A stretch of 64,000 bases of DNA from Berberis thunbergii (GCA_003290165.1 QNQO01001156.1:186001-250000), one strand, 5' to 3'. Shown: positions 49,601 to 62,820, numbered from the stretch's first letter. Notes: generated from the letters alone by a model not told the origin. Made by a program: numbers and translations.

Positions 49601-52600
49601 TGGTTTATCTTTTTTGTGCCAGATTTTTCATCTAACTATTTGGGGTGCCAGCAACTATCAAGGAAAAGTTCGAGGTCATCTTCTACTCGTGCACTTCACA
49701 TTATGTTCTTTCAGCTTGTTTCCTTAAATTTCTTCAACTTCAAGCTCGAGGACGATCTTCTTCGACCCAGGGAGGGTTGATGTAATTGGGTTATTTAGTG
49801 ATATTAGTCTTTTTACAATATTAATATATTAGCAGTATTAGTTCTAGAATTCTAGTATTATTGTAATAGGGCATTGGTTTCTAATAGGTTTAGAGTTTGT
49901 TTCTTGTCATAGAAGTTAGGTCAGATATAAATAAGAACATAGATTGTCCATTGTTAGGAGGTTGATTGAATAAAAAAAGTGATAGAATTTATTTGCTTAT
50001 TTATCTTTCAATTATTATCTTTAGTTATCATCAATTTATTTCAATTTTTGTTTTATTTTCAATTCCTGTTTATTCGCAAGTTTAATTCTATCATATATAC
50101 ATCTAAATCAAGGAAATAATGAACAAACCAATAAGAAAGAAGGTAAAATAAAATGCTGCTGGCAAAGTTCATGCCTAACTTTTAAATGCCTATAAGTGCC
50201 ATGCCCATGCCACGACTCTGTCCCTATTATCCATTTGTTGGAACATGAACTGCTCAATATCATGACAAATGAAGAAGCAAACAACATGGAAGTCCACTAA
50301 GAATTAAGCCTCTGATGTCACAAGGGATTACCTGTATTCCGGAGACAGTAAAATAGGGTATCTCAAACTTCACACGTATAGGAGCTTTTCTCTCAGGAGG
50401 AGACTCTTCAGACATGATACTGGGGAGAGTAAATTCTGCCCTCAACATATAATCCTGCAAGCACGGTATGGATAACAATTTACTTGGGAAATATTAAATA
50501 ACATCATTTCCTGTGCTGCGACTATTGTCAATCATTAAAAAGCTCCAGAGGACAGATAATAGGAGATGGAGCAGGGGTTTGAAGCTACAACTCATACCTT
50601 TCCACCGGGAAAAGATTTTATTTTCCATAACAATGCATCATTTTCAGGTGCATATGTAGCAGATCCCATGGAAGTTCGCACATTAGGATTAGTAGAATCG
50701 GAAGGTACAGGAATTTCAATTTCGACATTTGTTGCAGTGCTGAAAAGTAAAAGCAGCCTAATATTAATCCATGGAATTGTAGAGAATCAGTTCTGAAAAT
50801 AATATTGGGGAAGAGTTCATGCCGAAAAATTACAAGTGGTTCAGCATAATAAAATAAAGAAAAAAGTTATAAAGTACAGAGTGAAGAAACATACCTGCGT
50901 TCTTTGAACTGGCTTCGGGCTTTCACCAGCATCTCTATACGACTTTTTGAATGCTTTTCAACTTGAGCTTCCACCCAAATAAGTGGCTTGACCTGAAAGC
51001 AAACATGAGAGTTAAATATACATAAAAGACAATCAAATAAACAGATAAAAGAAAAACATCAATGCTAAGGAATCCCGTCTACTTTTGTAACAGCAATTGA
51101 AGTTCACTGTCAATGTGCCTAAACATCTCTGTCAAGAATTTAGAATTCCAAATATACCTCCACCCTTTGTGAGGAATAACTCCCACTTATGTCAACTTTT
51201 TCGTATGTTATGATGCAGACAGCCTAGGAAGATAACACATGTATTATTTGGTCTTTGAATGACTGGAATGCCCTTGGATTTTGGAGGTTAACTGAAGTTG
51301 TTGTGAGAGAGAGAAGAAGGGTTTTAGCCCCTTTTGTGGTTGTGGTGCAGTGGACTTGAAGGTGGTTGGGCCAAAAAATGTAGCCCATCACTAATTATGC
51401 TTTGTACAAAATGCGTTTACCTTTATTTCAAATTCCAAGTTTCCTTTAAATTAAAAAATTTCCTAAAATTTTAATTTGCATTATTAATTTTTTAAAATAA
51501 AATAAAGAAATACCGAATATACATGCGTGAAACATGTGGAAGGGAGAGTACCGCATGGAAGGTAGAGTTGCGGCATATAATTTTTTGAACTAATGTCCCA
51601 AAATTAGTATAATGTTTGGTTATAAAAAGTGTTTGGCTGTGCCAACGGCACTAGTGGGAGTGTTACACTAAAATTAGGCACGACTACACGCTACAAGGAA
51701 AGTGTATGGCCATACCAACAGCACGGGTGATATACTAATATCTATAATTTGAGCCATAATAGTTCGAAGAGTAAAGTTAAACCTGAGTACTGAGTCTGTA
51801 TGTCATCAGATCAAAAGCCCCATCAGGGGGTACAAAGGATATTGTCCTATCATTTTCAAACCGAGCCAAGCGCACACACCTGAACCCAAATCACCTGTCA
51901 GAAAGTTAAACTTGCAAAGAAAATGTTAATAACTACAGGTTAACTAATACATTGCATCTAGAATTTACAAGAATCCTTAACAAGCTATAGAATTTAACTA
52001 AAGCAAAGAATCAGGCTACACACTGATGAAACTTGATATCATCCAGATCAATGGCTTTTCCTTTCGTTGTACGACCTTGAGCCTCCAACAGTACTCTGTC
52101 ATTTAGGCCAAGCTTACATTCAGGCATGCCACTGCAACAGAGATTATATCAGTTCATCATTTTCTGGTTAATACATGCCAAGTAAATATATAACAAGTTC
52201 AAGTAAAATATAAACTATGGAGTAAAACAAAAACAAAAACAAAAACAAAAACAAATTGGATGCATGTTCTATAAGCATGGCTGAGAAGCTCTAGTTATTT
52301 CCGCCAGAAACAATATATTAAGGGAAAATACTGGTGCTGCCAAAAACATATTAGATAGAAATGATACCACAGAAGCAGTGAAAAACATTTGAGGACCTTG
52401 ATTAAGAAGACTAAATGGACAACCAACATGCAAGTTGACAGCAATATTTTTTCACCGTTACAAAAACGAAATCATCTCCTGTTACACCATATTCTATCTT
52501 GGATAAAAAAAAAATCTGGCAAGAATGAACTCTCACTCACAAAAAATCAGTTGTAGCCATAAAAGGGTCATTGTCACTTATTATGCATATCATAGGATAT

Positions 52601-53132
52601 AGAACTGATTCTCCATTTTCAAAATCCTTCTATGTTTTTGTATGTAATATCCCAAATGGGTACCTAATCTAGTCACCTACTTGGTGATAATAAAGCTGAC
52701 GTGATTACAGCTGAACTGATTAATTATTTCCTTGGAGGGTTTAGGGTCCTTTGAGACATCACACATACAAGTAATTTTCCTTTAGACAAGCCTACTGTTT
52801 GACAATAAGGAGGCGTTTGTTTTTGCTTCTAATTTGACTGGGTTCTTAATCAAAACTTTTGCTTCTTACTGGCTTCTAATTACATGCAAAACATATGACT
52901 CAGTAAGGAATCTTCTTAGTTCTTAATGACACTTCTGACTTCTTACTTTAATTAGAAGTCAACCTTCTGGGTTCTTAATGTAAACACACACCACCTAAGG
53001 CAATGTCGTAACTCCATATAGCATCAAGAATTCAAGGTAGTCAAGGTGTTGACGCAAAGGCGAATTGAGGACCTCTCTTGTCGCTTTAAGCGAAAATCAA
53101 GAAGTGAAGTGACCATTTAATGTTCATAAAGC

Positions 53133-53164
<32 letters not shown>

Positions 53165-56100
53165 GTAATAATAATAATAGAAAATAATACTAAAGTAAAA
53201 AATAAAAAATAAAATCCTGATATATACTAAAATATCTATGAAATGTAGATGAATGCATTTTGCTTGAATCTAAGCTTCTAAATAGCAATGTCTACCAATA
53301 TCAAGTTATAATGTTATATTAGAGACAATTTATTAGTAGGCGTGTACCTCCTTATATAATTTACACAATATTAATGATTTCATCTATAATTATCAATAAA
53401 TAAACAATAATGAAACAGAACCAAGTAATTAACAATCTAACACACCTACTAGTGTACTTTGTGGCAATTAGCAATGTAGTTGTCCACTGTCTTAAAAAAA
53501 ACACAGTATACATATCTTTATTTGTACTTTGGAAATTGGAATCAATCTCTGTAGAAGAAGATTAGAGCTGAAGAAGACGAACTGAAGTCAAACTGTCAAA
53601 GAAGAGAATGCAGCAGCAGATGAAATGAAAAAGAAAACAGAAGAAAAGAGGAGAAGAGGAAGAAGAAGAAGAAGAAGAAGAAGAAGAAAGAAGAGCAGAT
53701 GAAATGATGAAGAAGAAAAAGAAGAGAATAGGGGAAGAGGAAGAAGAAGAAGAGGACGAAGAAAGAAGAAAAGTACAGTTGTAAAGTACTTTATTTTCGG
53801 TATTAGAATTTGCAGCTGTCAAGACGAAGCTCGACTGTGTGTTTCACATGCTATGTGTTGATTTGAAGAAGAAACAAAATAGATTACTTATTTCATCTAC
53901 GAAAAAGATTGAAGAAAGAGCCACACCAGTCACTCACAAGTCCAAACACTATTTTTTGCCCAAATTTTCTAATGAATGAACTAATGTCAGGTTGGGCTGT
54001 TTTGATTTTGTATTTATTTTTATGTTTTAATGAATAAAACATTCTCATTAAAACAAAGAGAAGATTGCAAATGAGCCAGAGGCTTACAGAAAACAAAGAA
54101 AGAGAATAACAACAGCAAGGATAGTAACTTATAAATCTAATACATGCTTATCCCAATCAACGAAGAGGGTAGCAAATGGCTTATCAGGCACCCTGTTCCA
54201 AGCTGCCCACTGCCTCAGCATAGCTTTTCATCATTTGCAAAACATATTGCAATCAAGCTTGGCACGCCCAAACATTCTGCTGTTTTGCTCCTTCCATAAC
54301 ACCCAACAAGTAATTACACCAAATCTCTCCCAGTTCCATTTCCCGTAAGGCAAGAAAGCGTTGGTATTCCATTGGTTAATCCATTGAAGCTAAGGATTTG
54401 GAATGAATAACCATCTAGACTCGCTCGCTAGAGCACCCAGAAGAAGATAGGAAAAGGGCAGTGGAGGAGGATATGAGAGATGGACTCAGAGCTTGCTTCA
54501 TACAGAGCACATCTATTAGCGATTATCAAGGTCTTTTGGCTAGATTAGCTAAGGTTAGAACTTTGTCTTGTGCAAGAATCCAAAAGAGGTCTGGCAGGGA
54601 GGGGTTTCTTTTTTCCAAAAGAAGGGTTCAGAGAAGGTAAACTGCATACAATTGGGGTCAGGGTTTTTCACTCGGAAAAGTTTGTCCTATTAAGTTATTG
54701 ACTGTCAGCTGATTAGATTTTTCTTCTCAATTCTATTTGTCCTCTCATTTTTTAAATGACAATCATTTGATGTAAGTTAGGAAGATCCATAAGTTTTTGG
54801 ATCCTTGCATCTTGAACCCCTATTCCAAGAGCTAAATCCCATTACCGGAATACAAACTAACCACAGGTGCCTATTTCTAGCAGATATACCAGGGATTCCT
54901 TTGAAACACTCAGCAAAGGAACTGTCTGAAATCCATCTTCTTTCCAGAAATTAACTCTACTACCATTGCCTACTTATAAAGATATGTGACGAGAGAATTG
55001 GTTCTTGTGATTCATGAGTGTTCTCCAAATTGCACAACCATACACAGTTTTCACTTCTTTTGAGTACCATACCTCTCTAAGATCTTCCTCCACAAAGCTT
55101 TTTTTTTTTTTTCAAACTAAAGCACCAGTCATTTAGCTAAATATTCATTATTGGTGTCCTTGATTCCTGAACCCTAAGCCACCTATGTTCTTTGGTAGGT
55201 AAACTGTCTTCCAATCAATAATATGGTACTTGTGACCTGTAGAAGTTGTTCCCCCCAGAAAAATATCTACATATTTTCTCCACCATCAAGGTAGCCAACG
55301 AGATAGGAACACTGACAATAGAAAAAGTGACGAATTGAATGCTTGAATCTTTGTGGTGTCATATTGATTCTCAAACTAGTTAGTAAAACAGTATGTACAG
55401 TCTCTAATTCCCCTCGCAACATGGGTGCATTTTGCTTATTTGCACTCTTTTTTAAATATGTAAACAAAAGCTTTTGAATAAACAGTGTCCAACTAGGGTC
55501 CTGCCAGTGTCCGACTAGTCAAACATTCCAAAAAAGTTAACCAAGTGTCTATTCGAGGAGTGTCAGTGTTTAACAATGTCTGGCACGAATACTTTGGAAT
55601 TTTTCAAGTGTTTATGCTTTAGAGCTACCAACCGATGACAAACTCTTGAAATTTAATTGTTTTCAAATTTAAGTCAGCCGTGCCCCAGTGCCACAAGATA
55701 GCAATGATGTCAACTACATCATATAAAACCAACTAGCTACCTTTCTTTTGGTAGAGTTTAAACACTTCTATTTGATATCGTGATATTAGATGCTAGCCTA
55801 AGTGGTCGCTTAAGCGTGGCGCAAAACTTGGCCGCCTCGCCTAACATAATGATTCAAAGGTTATGTGATCCTACACACAAGCTACTCTATGCTATCGCCT
55901 TAGCCAACTATTCCCACTAATGCCTAATGCCTTGACTGTCTCGTATGGTTGTGCGCCTTTACTCATAAATAAGTTAGTTTTCTTTTCTTTTTGAGTTTTT
56001 GAGGAGTACTATACGTTTTCCCTCCTTCCCTCCGTCCAGACACCCACATTTTACAAGGATGTAGGTGATTTGTTCAAAGATTGGGGTTTGAGGTTGGTAG

Positions 56101-59100
56101 AGAGAATGAAGTTTGGCATACATTACATTATAAAATTAAAATTAAGATATTATTGTATGAGCTTAATTTGTTCTATATGTGATAGATTTTATTGGGATTA
56201 TATATACAACTAGAATTAATTAAATTATTTTAGCATGCACTTTTTTTTTTTGGGGGGGGGGTACCTCGAACTGCTAAATTTGATTATGTATGAAGACAAC
56301 TAATAAATGAGAATTGGAAATGTGGGGCAATCGATTATAATCCTTGCTCAATTATAATTTATGGATTCACTTAGTTACTTTCATTATTTTATGATATATA
56401 ATGTTTTTATATGCATATGGGTTTATGTCATCCATTTTGTGTTTATTTATAATTTAATATTTGTCGACCTCCTTAGTATTTTGTCCCGCCCCGCTCTGTG
56501 TCTCGAACAATATTTTCCTACAACCACGTATATGATTAGTGTGAAAGTCACACATTTTACTGTATTGTCCAGGTGATGTGAGAAAAGAAAAGACTTAAAA
56601 ACAACAAGTTCCAACCCCCAGTGACCGTGTCTCCAACTATTCAATGGCCATTTAGTCCTATATCACCTACTAGTCACAAAATGCGGTGTAACAATCATTC
56701 CAACCTAGTCCACATTCTTTGAGTATGATTTCAGTTTTTCAAGCAAGATTGCACGTGGGTGACATGGGGTTCAAGATGAGTTTTAAGCTGAGTTATGAAA
56801 TTTAAATGCAATACTTATTCTAAATTGGGTCTTCAGGTTTCCCAGGTCATTGATGCAAGCTTGAACATTACCTGTTAAGCCAAAAGGATTAGCAGCTTGA
56901 CCCGAGTATGCTCGGATCACCGGAAGCCATGAAAAAATGTTTATAGGGGTCACTTTCGTGTCTGCTAGCTCCCTAGTTCTAATCAATTTTCCAAATTTAT
57001 TTCCAATTAAAGGTGAACTAGAACATGGAAATGGAAGACAGCTGTTATGAACCAACCAACTCTCCCAAAAGCCCAAGCTGTCTAGGAGGGGAAGGTCCAT
57101 AACAAGGATCGTAACATTGCCCCACGTTTTCAAAGCCGATGTCCTCGTCGGCCCACTCTATCGACACTGGCCCAGTGAGCCTTCTCTCAGCTACCAGTAT
57201 TCAACAACTTAGCACTATACCCATACATAATGCTAAATTATTTTAATCCCGCCTATAGGTCGCCTCTGCCGGGATTCAATACCAATTGTTATGAACTAAC
57301 CAACTCTCCCAAAAACCCGAACTGTCTAGGAGGGGAAGGTCCATAACAAGGATCGTAACAACAACTGAATAACAAATAACTACATATCTCTGGATTTTTA
57401 TCCATGGAGTATCTCCCTGAGATTATCTCCCCCCTCGTTTTGGTTGCGACATTTTCTGGGCAGTAAAAGATTCAACTTATTCAACCAAAAGAGAGAAAAG
57501 GGATACAATTTGGTTTAGATCTACAATTGTAGTGTTTCTTCAATAATCTCTCACTCCCTCCATCATCTTCATATGTTTTGGGGCAACAAAGTTTTTGATG
57601 CGGGAAGGAACCGATTTCGGAATCTATTCCAATTGTGATTGCAATGACGTGAGTCCTTGGAAAGAAAGAAATGCAATGGTATCCACAACAATAATAGGAA
57701 CATTAAGCAAATGGTCAAAGATATTAAAATTATGCTTTGCTTGAGGGTAATCCGTGAGGAGTTCTTAGGGATACTTCCTTCGAAGATTATATATTTTTTG
57801 GCATAGTTTCTTTTCTTTGAAAGTTTTATAGTTGATTAGGTATGTAGTTTGTACTTTCTTTGTGCATCGAAAAGCTTTTTCGTTGTTATCTCATTTAATA
57901 AATCCTCGTTTGTTTTGTTGGGGGAGGACGCGGGCGTTGGCAATTTAGGAAAAAAATAATTTGACTACCTATTTAGGACCTACTAAATTCTTATTTTACA
58001 CTTAAAGGGACACTATCAAATTATTATTCTTTTGAGCCAAAATTTTCAAAAAAATTACAGATTAACACTAGAAATAATGTGTCAAAGTTTATGCCCGACA
58101 ATTTCTTGAAATATTGTTTAGGTCCACGCTATTAAATATCTTGATAAGCGATCTTTGTGGGTGTTTAAGGACCGCCCCTTCAGGCAGTCTTGGATAATAA
58201 GCATTAGACCAGCTAGCATGTGTTGCGCTCAAGGTGAGCCCTCGCCATAGTTGTCAAAATGTTTTTCGTATCGTCCGAACTCAAATTTAAGTTATATATA
58301 TATATATACATTTATATTAATATATATTTACTATATATATTTAAACAAATAAAAGACACAAATATACATATTTCAGCAAATAGGTCCAAAAAACACTTTA
58401 ATTCATGTAATACTTGTGTGACATATGCAAGTACCTATCAATATCATCCAAAGGTCCACATAATGACATAAACACAAATAGTGAAGAAGAAACTATAAAT
58501 AGCATGAAATAAAACCAAAAAGTAACACAAACAATGGTTCACTGATGTAACGTTCACGTAGAGGCTTCAAACCTTCGATCAAATACATGAACTAGGTGCT
58601 TCTTCATAAGAGAACTACCCACGAAGACGGATCATGATTTCGAGTTGTGAGGAATGGGATACGAGGGTTTTGGTGATTTTTCTTTGCATATTTTGAGTTT
58701 TTGGTGTTTCGCTTAAAAGCTTATTAGAGAAGATGAAGTGGTGTGTTATCACGCTAAAGGGGGTACACATGGAACCATAGAAGGGCCAAAAGTGGAAGAA
58801 GAAAAAAATGAATTTACAAAATAGAGTCATGTCGGTACATGGTACATGTGATGTAATGTACCGACCGATACATCCGATAAATCGGTATATTCTAGTCGAT
58901 AAACCATGCCCCGTGCAAAACTGATTATATATATAGGACTGATATGTACCGGTTGGTAACTAATATGGCATATACAGGCTGGTATACTAACTAGTACATA
59001 CAATATTAATAATTATGGCCTTGGCTTGCTTCGTGATTTTCATAGAGAAATCCCCATATCTTGATGTGTGTCAAAATGGCCTGAAACTTTAATACGATCC

Positions 59101-62100
59101 TGATGGAATCTTTAATTTTCCTCACAATTTCAACTTAAAACAAGCTCAAATGATATTGTTTTTATTTCTTAACTGTAAATGAAAAGTAAGTATTGAAAAC
59201 TAACAGATTCACATCATTTGGTAGTAACTAGTAATTAAATCAAATCAATGCAAGCGGGTGGTGGTTGTGGTATAGAGGAGGTGATCTAAGCATGGTGAGT
59301 GTTGTGAAGGCTTTGGTGGTGGAAGTGACTATGCTATGGTGGTTGTGGTACCGATGGCTATGAAATTTGTGAAGATAAGCTAGAGAGGTTGTGGTAGTGG
59401 TGGCAGTGATTGTTAGAATAGTGGCGGCAACAGTGGTTGTGGTTCTAAAGATGGTGGTGGCGGTAGAGGATGTGGTTGTGGAGTTAAAGTGGTGGTTGTA
59501 AGAATATGGTGGTAGCTAATATAAAGTTGAGTTCATGATTTTTTAAGGGTGTAAGCAATATAGTCCAAAGTGTACAATTCAAAATAAATGTTATAATAGG
59601 TTAGTAGAATCAGCTTAAAAGTCATAAAACAAGTAAATCGTGTGATTTCTTTTAAATGGTATTTCAAACTGCAATTTACGATTTGACCTTGAATTGTGCA
59701 ATTTAATTTGCAAGCCCTAGTTAACTTTTTAAAGGTTTAGAAACCTTGTTTTATTATATTTACTAGCAAATTTGTATGTCATATTTGTCTTTTATATGCT
59801 TAATTATTCAAAGTATATTCTTATGAATATGTATATATATTACGATATACATTACGATACATGTAACTTAATTTGGGGCAGACATGGCCAAATCCATATC
59901 CGCCCCAAATTCGTGACAGTATAGGTTTTCTCCCCGAATCCAACTCAAAATTTGTTAAGCCAAAATCATATTCGCCCAATTCGGGGCAGGGTGAGGAGTA
60001 TATTTGTGAAAATGACTTGTGATACTATCTGCTACAAGTCTACGTGCTAAGCTAGTATCTCGTAGTAATTTCGTGATTTTACCCACATTAGAATGACTTT
60101 ATAAAAGAAAACATGGAGTACAGTACATAAATGCGATAACCGAATCTTGCACAATGGCCAAGGACTAAAAGTTGTGGGATGATGACCTGTAAACAAATGC
60201 ATTTGCATTCCGATACCAAGTATTAACATGGAACCAAGGAATGTGATTTCTCGAAAAATGTCGAAATTTCATCAAATATTTCTCCTTGTCGAGCTACCAA
60301 TTTTTTTTTCGAAATCCAAAATATTAATTTCTTTTGTTAGACCAATCTCAATTTTCCTACATTTTAACCCGTTTTAACTTTAATTTAGCATTAAAATTTT
60401 GTTGTATAAGTGATTTTTATGCAATATATTGTTTGTATGACATTATAAGTCTTGTAATACTCTTTATGCAGTATTAAAGAGTTTAAAATGCTTAAATTAT
60501 ATTGATATATTCAAAATTACAACAAAATTTTTTACGTTTTTTCTATACACAGCGAAATATTTCTTAAAATCAACTTTTGAAATTACCTCGAAAAACAAAA
60601 CAATAGCAAAATGGTAAAAGCTCCCCTTGAGAGGAAGAATGAAAACAAGCACCTAAAACTCTAATTAGAGCTCTAGTTTGACCTTGGTTCTAATTTAGAA
60701 ACTTAGAGCCTCTAGTTTTAACTTGGTTCTACTTAGATTTAGAGGTTCTTTTAAGGGGATAAAAGCATAAAATCATTTTTTGTTTTGTTTTGGAGTGTAT
60801 GAGAAAGCATGTAAAGTCAAAGCACAAACTACTCTTCGCATGCAACTTTTTCAGTAAACTACGTAAACGGTCTAGCATCTGTTTCTAGTTTATCATGTTC
60901 GTAAATCATGATTACCTATCTATTTTGAGATAATATTTGTAATAAGATGTTTTATTACTCCTTGTCGATGAGCCAAATAAACTTCACAAATCTACAGAGA
61001 AAAGGACACAGACCTTAGATATGTCCTCATTTTCAATGCCCCAACAACATCCGAGCGAATTATCTGCCCATTACTGTTGACAAGTATATTGACACTTTCA
61101 ACAACATCCAAAAACACCTGCTCAAAAATGAAGAACATTACAATTGTGGAATTGGGATGTCATATAAAGACAAATAAAAAGTAACTCAAGGAAAATATAC
61201 CCACTTCGTTTTTCTTGTATCGTATCCCTTCACTGCGCCAAGAAACGGCATTTGTCACTGCCATGGGAGGCTTCTGCGTGATTTCCAACCTATAAGCATC
61301 TGTCTTGATAAACTCACTAAGAATCTTTGCTTCCGTATATTGAGGGTAGCCAAAATCCATCATTTCATCAAGCAACTCATACTGCCACCAAAATTATATA
61401 CAAGATCAGTATGGCTCCAGCAACATACAAAATTACTATATTGTTCATCTTAAAGCAGTCTTAAAGCAAAGATTGAGCATCCTCGTACCACAACGACAAA
61501 GTTATCTCTAAGTGACTCCTCTTCTAACTCTTCAAAATAGTGCTTAAAGACCTGCGACAAGTGATTCAAGGATACTACTTTAAATTCTGACTAACATTTA
61601 TATATAGATGATAATCCGGGAATATCAGATGGAGAAAAAGATCTTACATCGACTACTCTATGTAGAAAAAGAAGAAGACTGGCAGCATTGCAATTCTGCC
61701 TCGTAGCAGTCATCAAGTAAACATTGGTGTGTTGTATGAACAAGTATGTGACACCATTGTCATGCACAACTGGATCTTGAGAACCTGGATCTCCCTAAAG
61801 CAGATCAGAGCAAATGAAACTACATTCATTCATTTTCGGTGACTGAAGTAGGTGGAGAATTAAAATATTATTACAGATCAAATTAAAATTCAGAGGCCAG
61901 ATTCACAAAATATGTCAAGAGGAGAAGATTGATTTAATAAAATGTGACAGTAACATTCATTCAAATTAATTTCAAATCAATTCAAATATGAAATTTTACA
62001 AGAAAAAACATCTGATTGGAATTGTGAATTGAAACCCTAAATCGAGAGAAGTGAGTGAGTGGGCGACTGACCTCCTTCTCAATGAGCTTCGTGAAGAACT

Positions 62101-62200
62101 TCTCAGCCTGAAGTGCCGTAACATCACCACGGTAGTCGCGCCAAACAAGAACGCGACCTTTGATGTCGAGAAGAAAAAGAGCCGAAACAGCGCCTGCCAT
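46616..62200 (-). CDS. AP1M: AP-1 complex medium subunit mu, 11 exons, intact
   Basis: Exons 62072-62200, 61648-61794, 61489-61551, 61205-61381, 61014-61117, 52024-52131, 51783-51879, 50895-50992, 50598-50739, 50332-50454 and 46616-46714 join in phase to 428 codons, equal to Arabidopsis AP1M2. All borders are GT-AG. The protein is the cargo-binding subunit of the clathrin adaptor AP-1 at the trans-Golgi network/early endosome, recognising tyrosine-based sorting signals. The N-terminal longin-like part starts [20 protein letters not shown]; the mu-homology domain runs from about residue 168 ([18 protein letters not shown]) to the end, [13 protein letters not shown]. At exon 4 a GT at 61204-61203, not the one at 61200, keeps the conserved NEVFLDV. 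Intron 5 is 8,882 bp and intron 10 is 3,617 bp, both filled with transposon debris. No stop or frameshift was found. Confidence 0.95.
46919..47007. repeat. Purine-rich imperfect tandem duplication in AP-1 mu intron 10
   Basis: TTAATAAACAAATAAAGAAA at 46919 recurs as TTAATAAACAATTAAAGAAA at 46967, each followed by AATAAAGA and GAAAGAAACTAAA. Confidence 0.6.
47010..48330. other. AP-1 mu intron 10, unassigned part
   Basis: Ordinary AT-rich intron sequence; no gene, repeat family or RNA recognised. Confidence 0.4.
48337..48413 (+). other. Nuclear plastid DNA: 16S rRNA gene fragment (NUPT)
   Basis: The sequence GAACCTGCCCTTGGGAGGGG followed by AACAACAGCTGGAAACGGCT and GCTAATACCTCGTAGGCTGA is the plastid 16S rRNA segment covering the region around E. 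coli positions 120-190, with few changes (for example CCTCG for CCCCG). Only about 77 bp is present, inside an intron, so it is a transferred fragment and not an rRNA gene. Confidence 0.85.
48478..48733 (+). repeat. 5' LTR of the intron 10 element
   Basis: 256 bp. Ends TTTTATCA three bases before the primer-binding site. Confidence 0.68.
49778..50093 (+). repeat. 3' LTR of the intron 10 element
   Basis: 316 bp, diverged from the 5' LTR by many substitutions and an AT-rich insertion near 49990-50050. Confidence 0.68.
53135..53180. repeat. AAT microsatellite in AP-1 mu intron 5
   Basis: About fifteen AAT units with one AGT interruption. Confidence 0.85.
53618..53772. repeat. GAA-rich purine tract in AP-1 mu intron 5
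   Basis: Long GAA/GAG runs on the plus strand (about 150 bp, almost all purine). It creates a false poly-serine frame on the minus strand. Confidence 0.8.
54000..55400 (-). mobile_element. LINE relic (3' part of reverse transcriptase ORF) in AP-1 mu intron 5
   Basis: Read on the minus strand, several frames give the typical order at the end of plant L1-type LINEs: KICRYFLWGG and then [20 protein letters not shown] (about 55290-55180), the zinc-finger-like segment [20 protein letters not shown] (about 54510-54450), and [17 protein letters not shown] (about 54300-54250). It ends with an A/T-rich tail near 54000. Frames change several times and the 5' part is missing, as expected for an old truncated insertion. 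It lies in the same orientation as the host gene. Confidence 0.75.
55400..57042. other. AP-1 mu intron 5, unassigned part
   Basis: No gene found. A T10-G10 homopolymer junction lies at about 56242-56261. Confidence 0.4.
57043..57360 (-). mobile_element. TRIM-like miniature LTR retroelement in AP-1 mu intron 5
   Basis: Two 74-bp direct repeats (57043-57116 and 57287-57360), about 95% alike, start TG and end CA. On the minus strand the upstream repeat is followed by ATTGGTATTGAATCC, which resembles a degenerate Met-tRNA primer site, and the other repeat is preceded by the purine-rich ACGTGGGGCAA. Flanks ACAGC (57038) and ACAAC (57361) could be an imperfect 5-bp target duplication. The total is 318 bp with no coding capacity. 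These features fit a terminal-repeat retrotransposon in miniature; the repeat is shorter than usual. Confidence 0.55.
57361..61013. other. AP-1 mu intron 5, remaining part
   Basis: Contains a TA microsatellite (about 58283-58310), a GGT/GTG-rich low-complexity stretch (about 59260-59510), and AT-rich sequence. No gene or recognised transposon. Confidence 0.45.
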
Positions 62201-62820
62201 TGATGAGTTTTTGTGATATGATCAGATCTGGTTTTCGCAACAGATTGGATGATGTTGAAGAAGATGGAATCGAGAGTGGCGAGCGAGAAAGAGTGCTTCA
62301 AATCCCTGGTTGGTTTGGTGATCCGAGACAGAGACACGGAAACAGTATCATCATTTCATTTCTTCTCTATTGGAGCTCAAGCGCTCTCGGCTCTCTCCCT
62401 CTCCGCCACTGTGTCAATCAATAAGTTTTTCTATTTGACAACGACTACCTCGCACCAACATATCCTCTCTCTCACACCAACATTAATTTTTTTGTTTTTT
62501 GTTTTTGTTTTACTTTCTCACACCATTTATATTAACAAAATCATCCATTTTTTCCCTCACCGTTAAAATCGACAAGGCAATGGTTCATCCCTCCTCCATT
62601 CGAAATTTCATCTTCCAAATCTCTTTCCCACAATCAAATCTCTTGCAAATCTCCTCCCTCTCCCTCGAAAACTCTCAAAATCTCCTTAAAATTGAAACCC
62701 TTAAAACCAAACTCAATAAATATGCATAATTTAACATAACAGACAAACTCAAACTCAAAGCAAAAAAATGAAAAATAGGGTAACTTTCGAACCAATTTAA
62801 ACCCTTCATTTAGATGATTC
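62201..62820. other. AP-1 mu leader and promoter region
   Basis: Upstream of the AP-1 mu ATG (62200) on the minus strand, an AG-rich leader (GGGAGAGAGCCGAGAGCGCT, revcomp of about 62386-62405) is typical of plant 5' UTRs. I see no TATA box that can be assigned with confidence. Confidence 0.35.

Larger units (their letters stand above)
48478..50093 (+). mobile_element. Small LTR retroelement in AP-1 mu intron 10
   Basis: Two diverged direct repeats, 48478-48733 and 49778-50093, both start TGATGTAA(C/T)TGGGTTATTTAG and end with AATT(T/C)TATCA. A primer site TGGTATCAAAG lies at 48736-48746, and a purine tract GGGAGGGT precedes the second repeat. The internal 1.04 kb begins with a short open frame, [20 protein letters not shown] (48841), like a gag start, and has no pol. 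The right repeat is longer through an insertion of about 60 bp. It is a non-autonomous, aged element inserted antisense to the host gene. Confidence 0.72.

Noticed and set aside
53562..53822. Serine-rich minus-strand open frame
   Set aside because: It is the translation of a GAA/GAG purine tract inside an AP-1 mu intron.
62200..62566. Plus-strand open frames opposite the AP-1 mu start
   Set aside because: They are shadows of the leader and first exon of AP-1 mu, with no family match.
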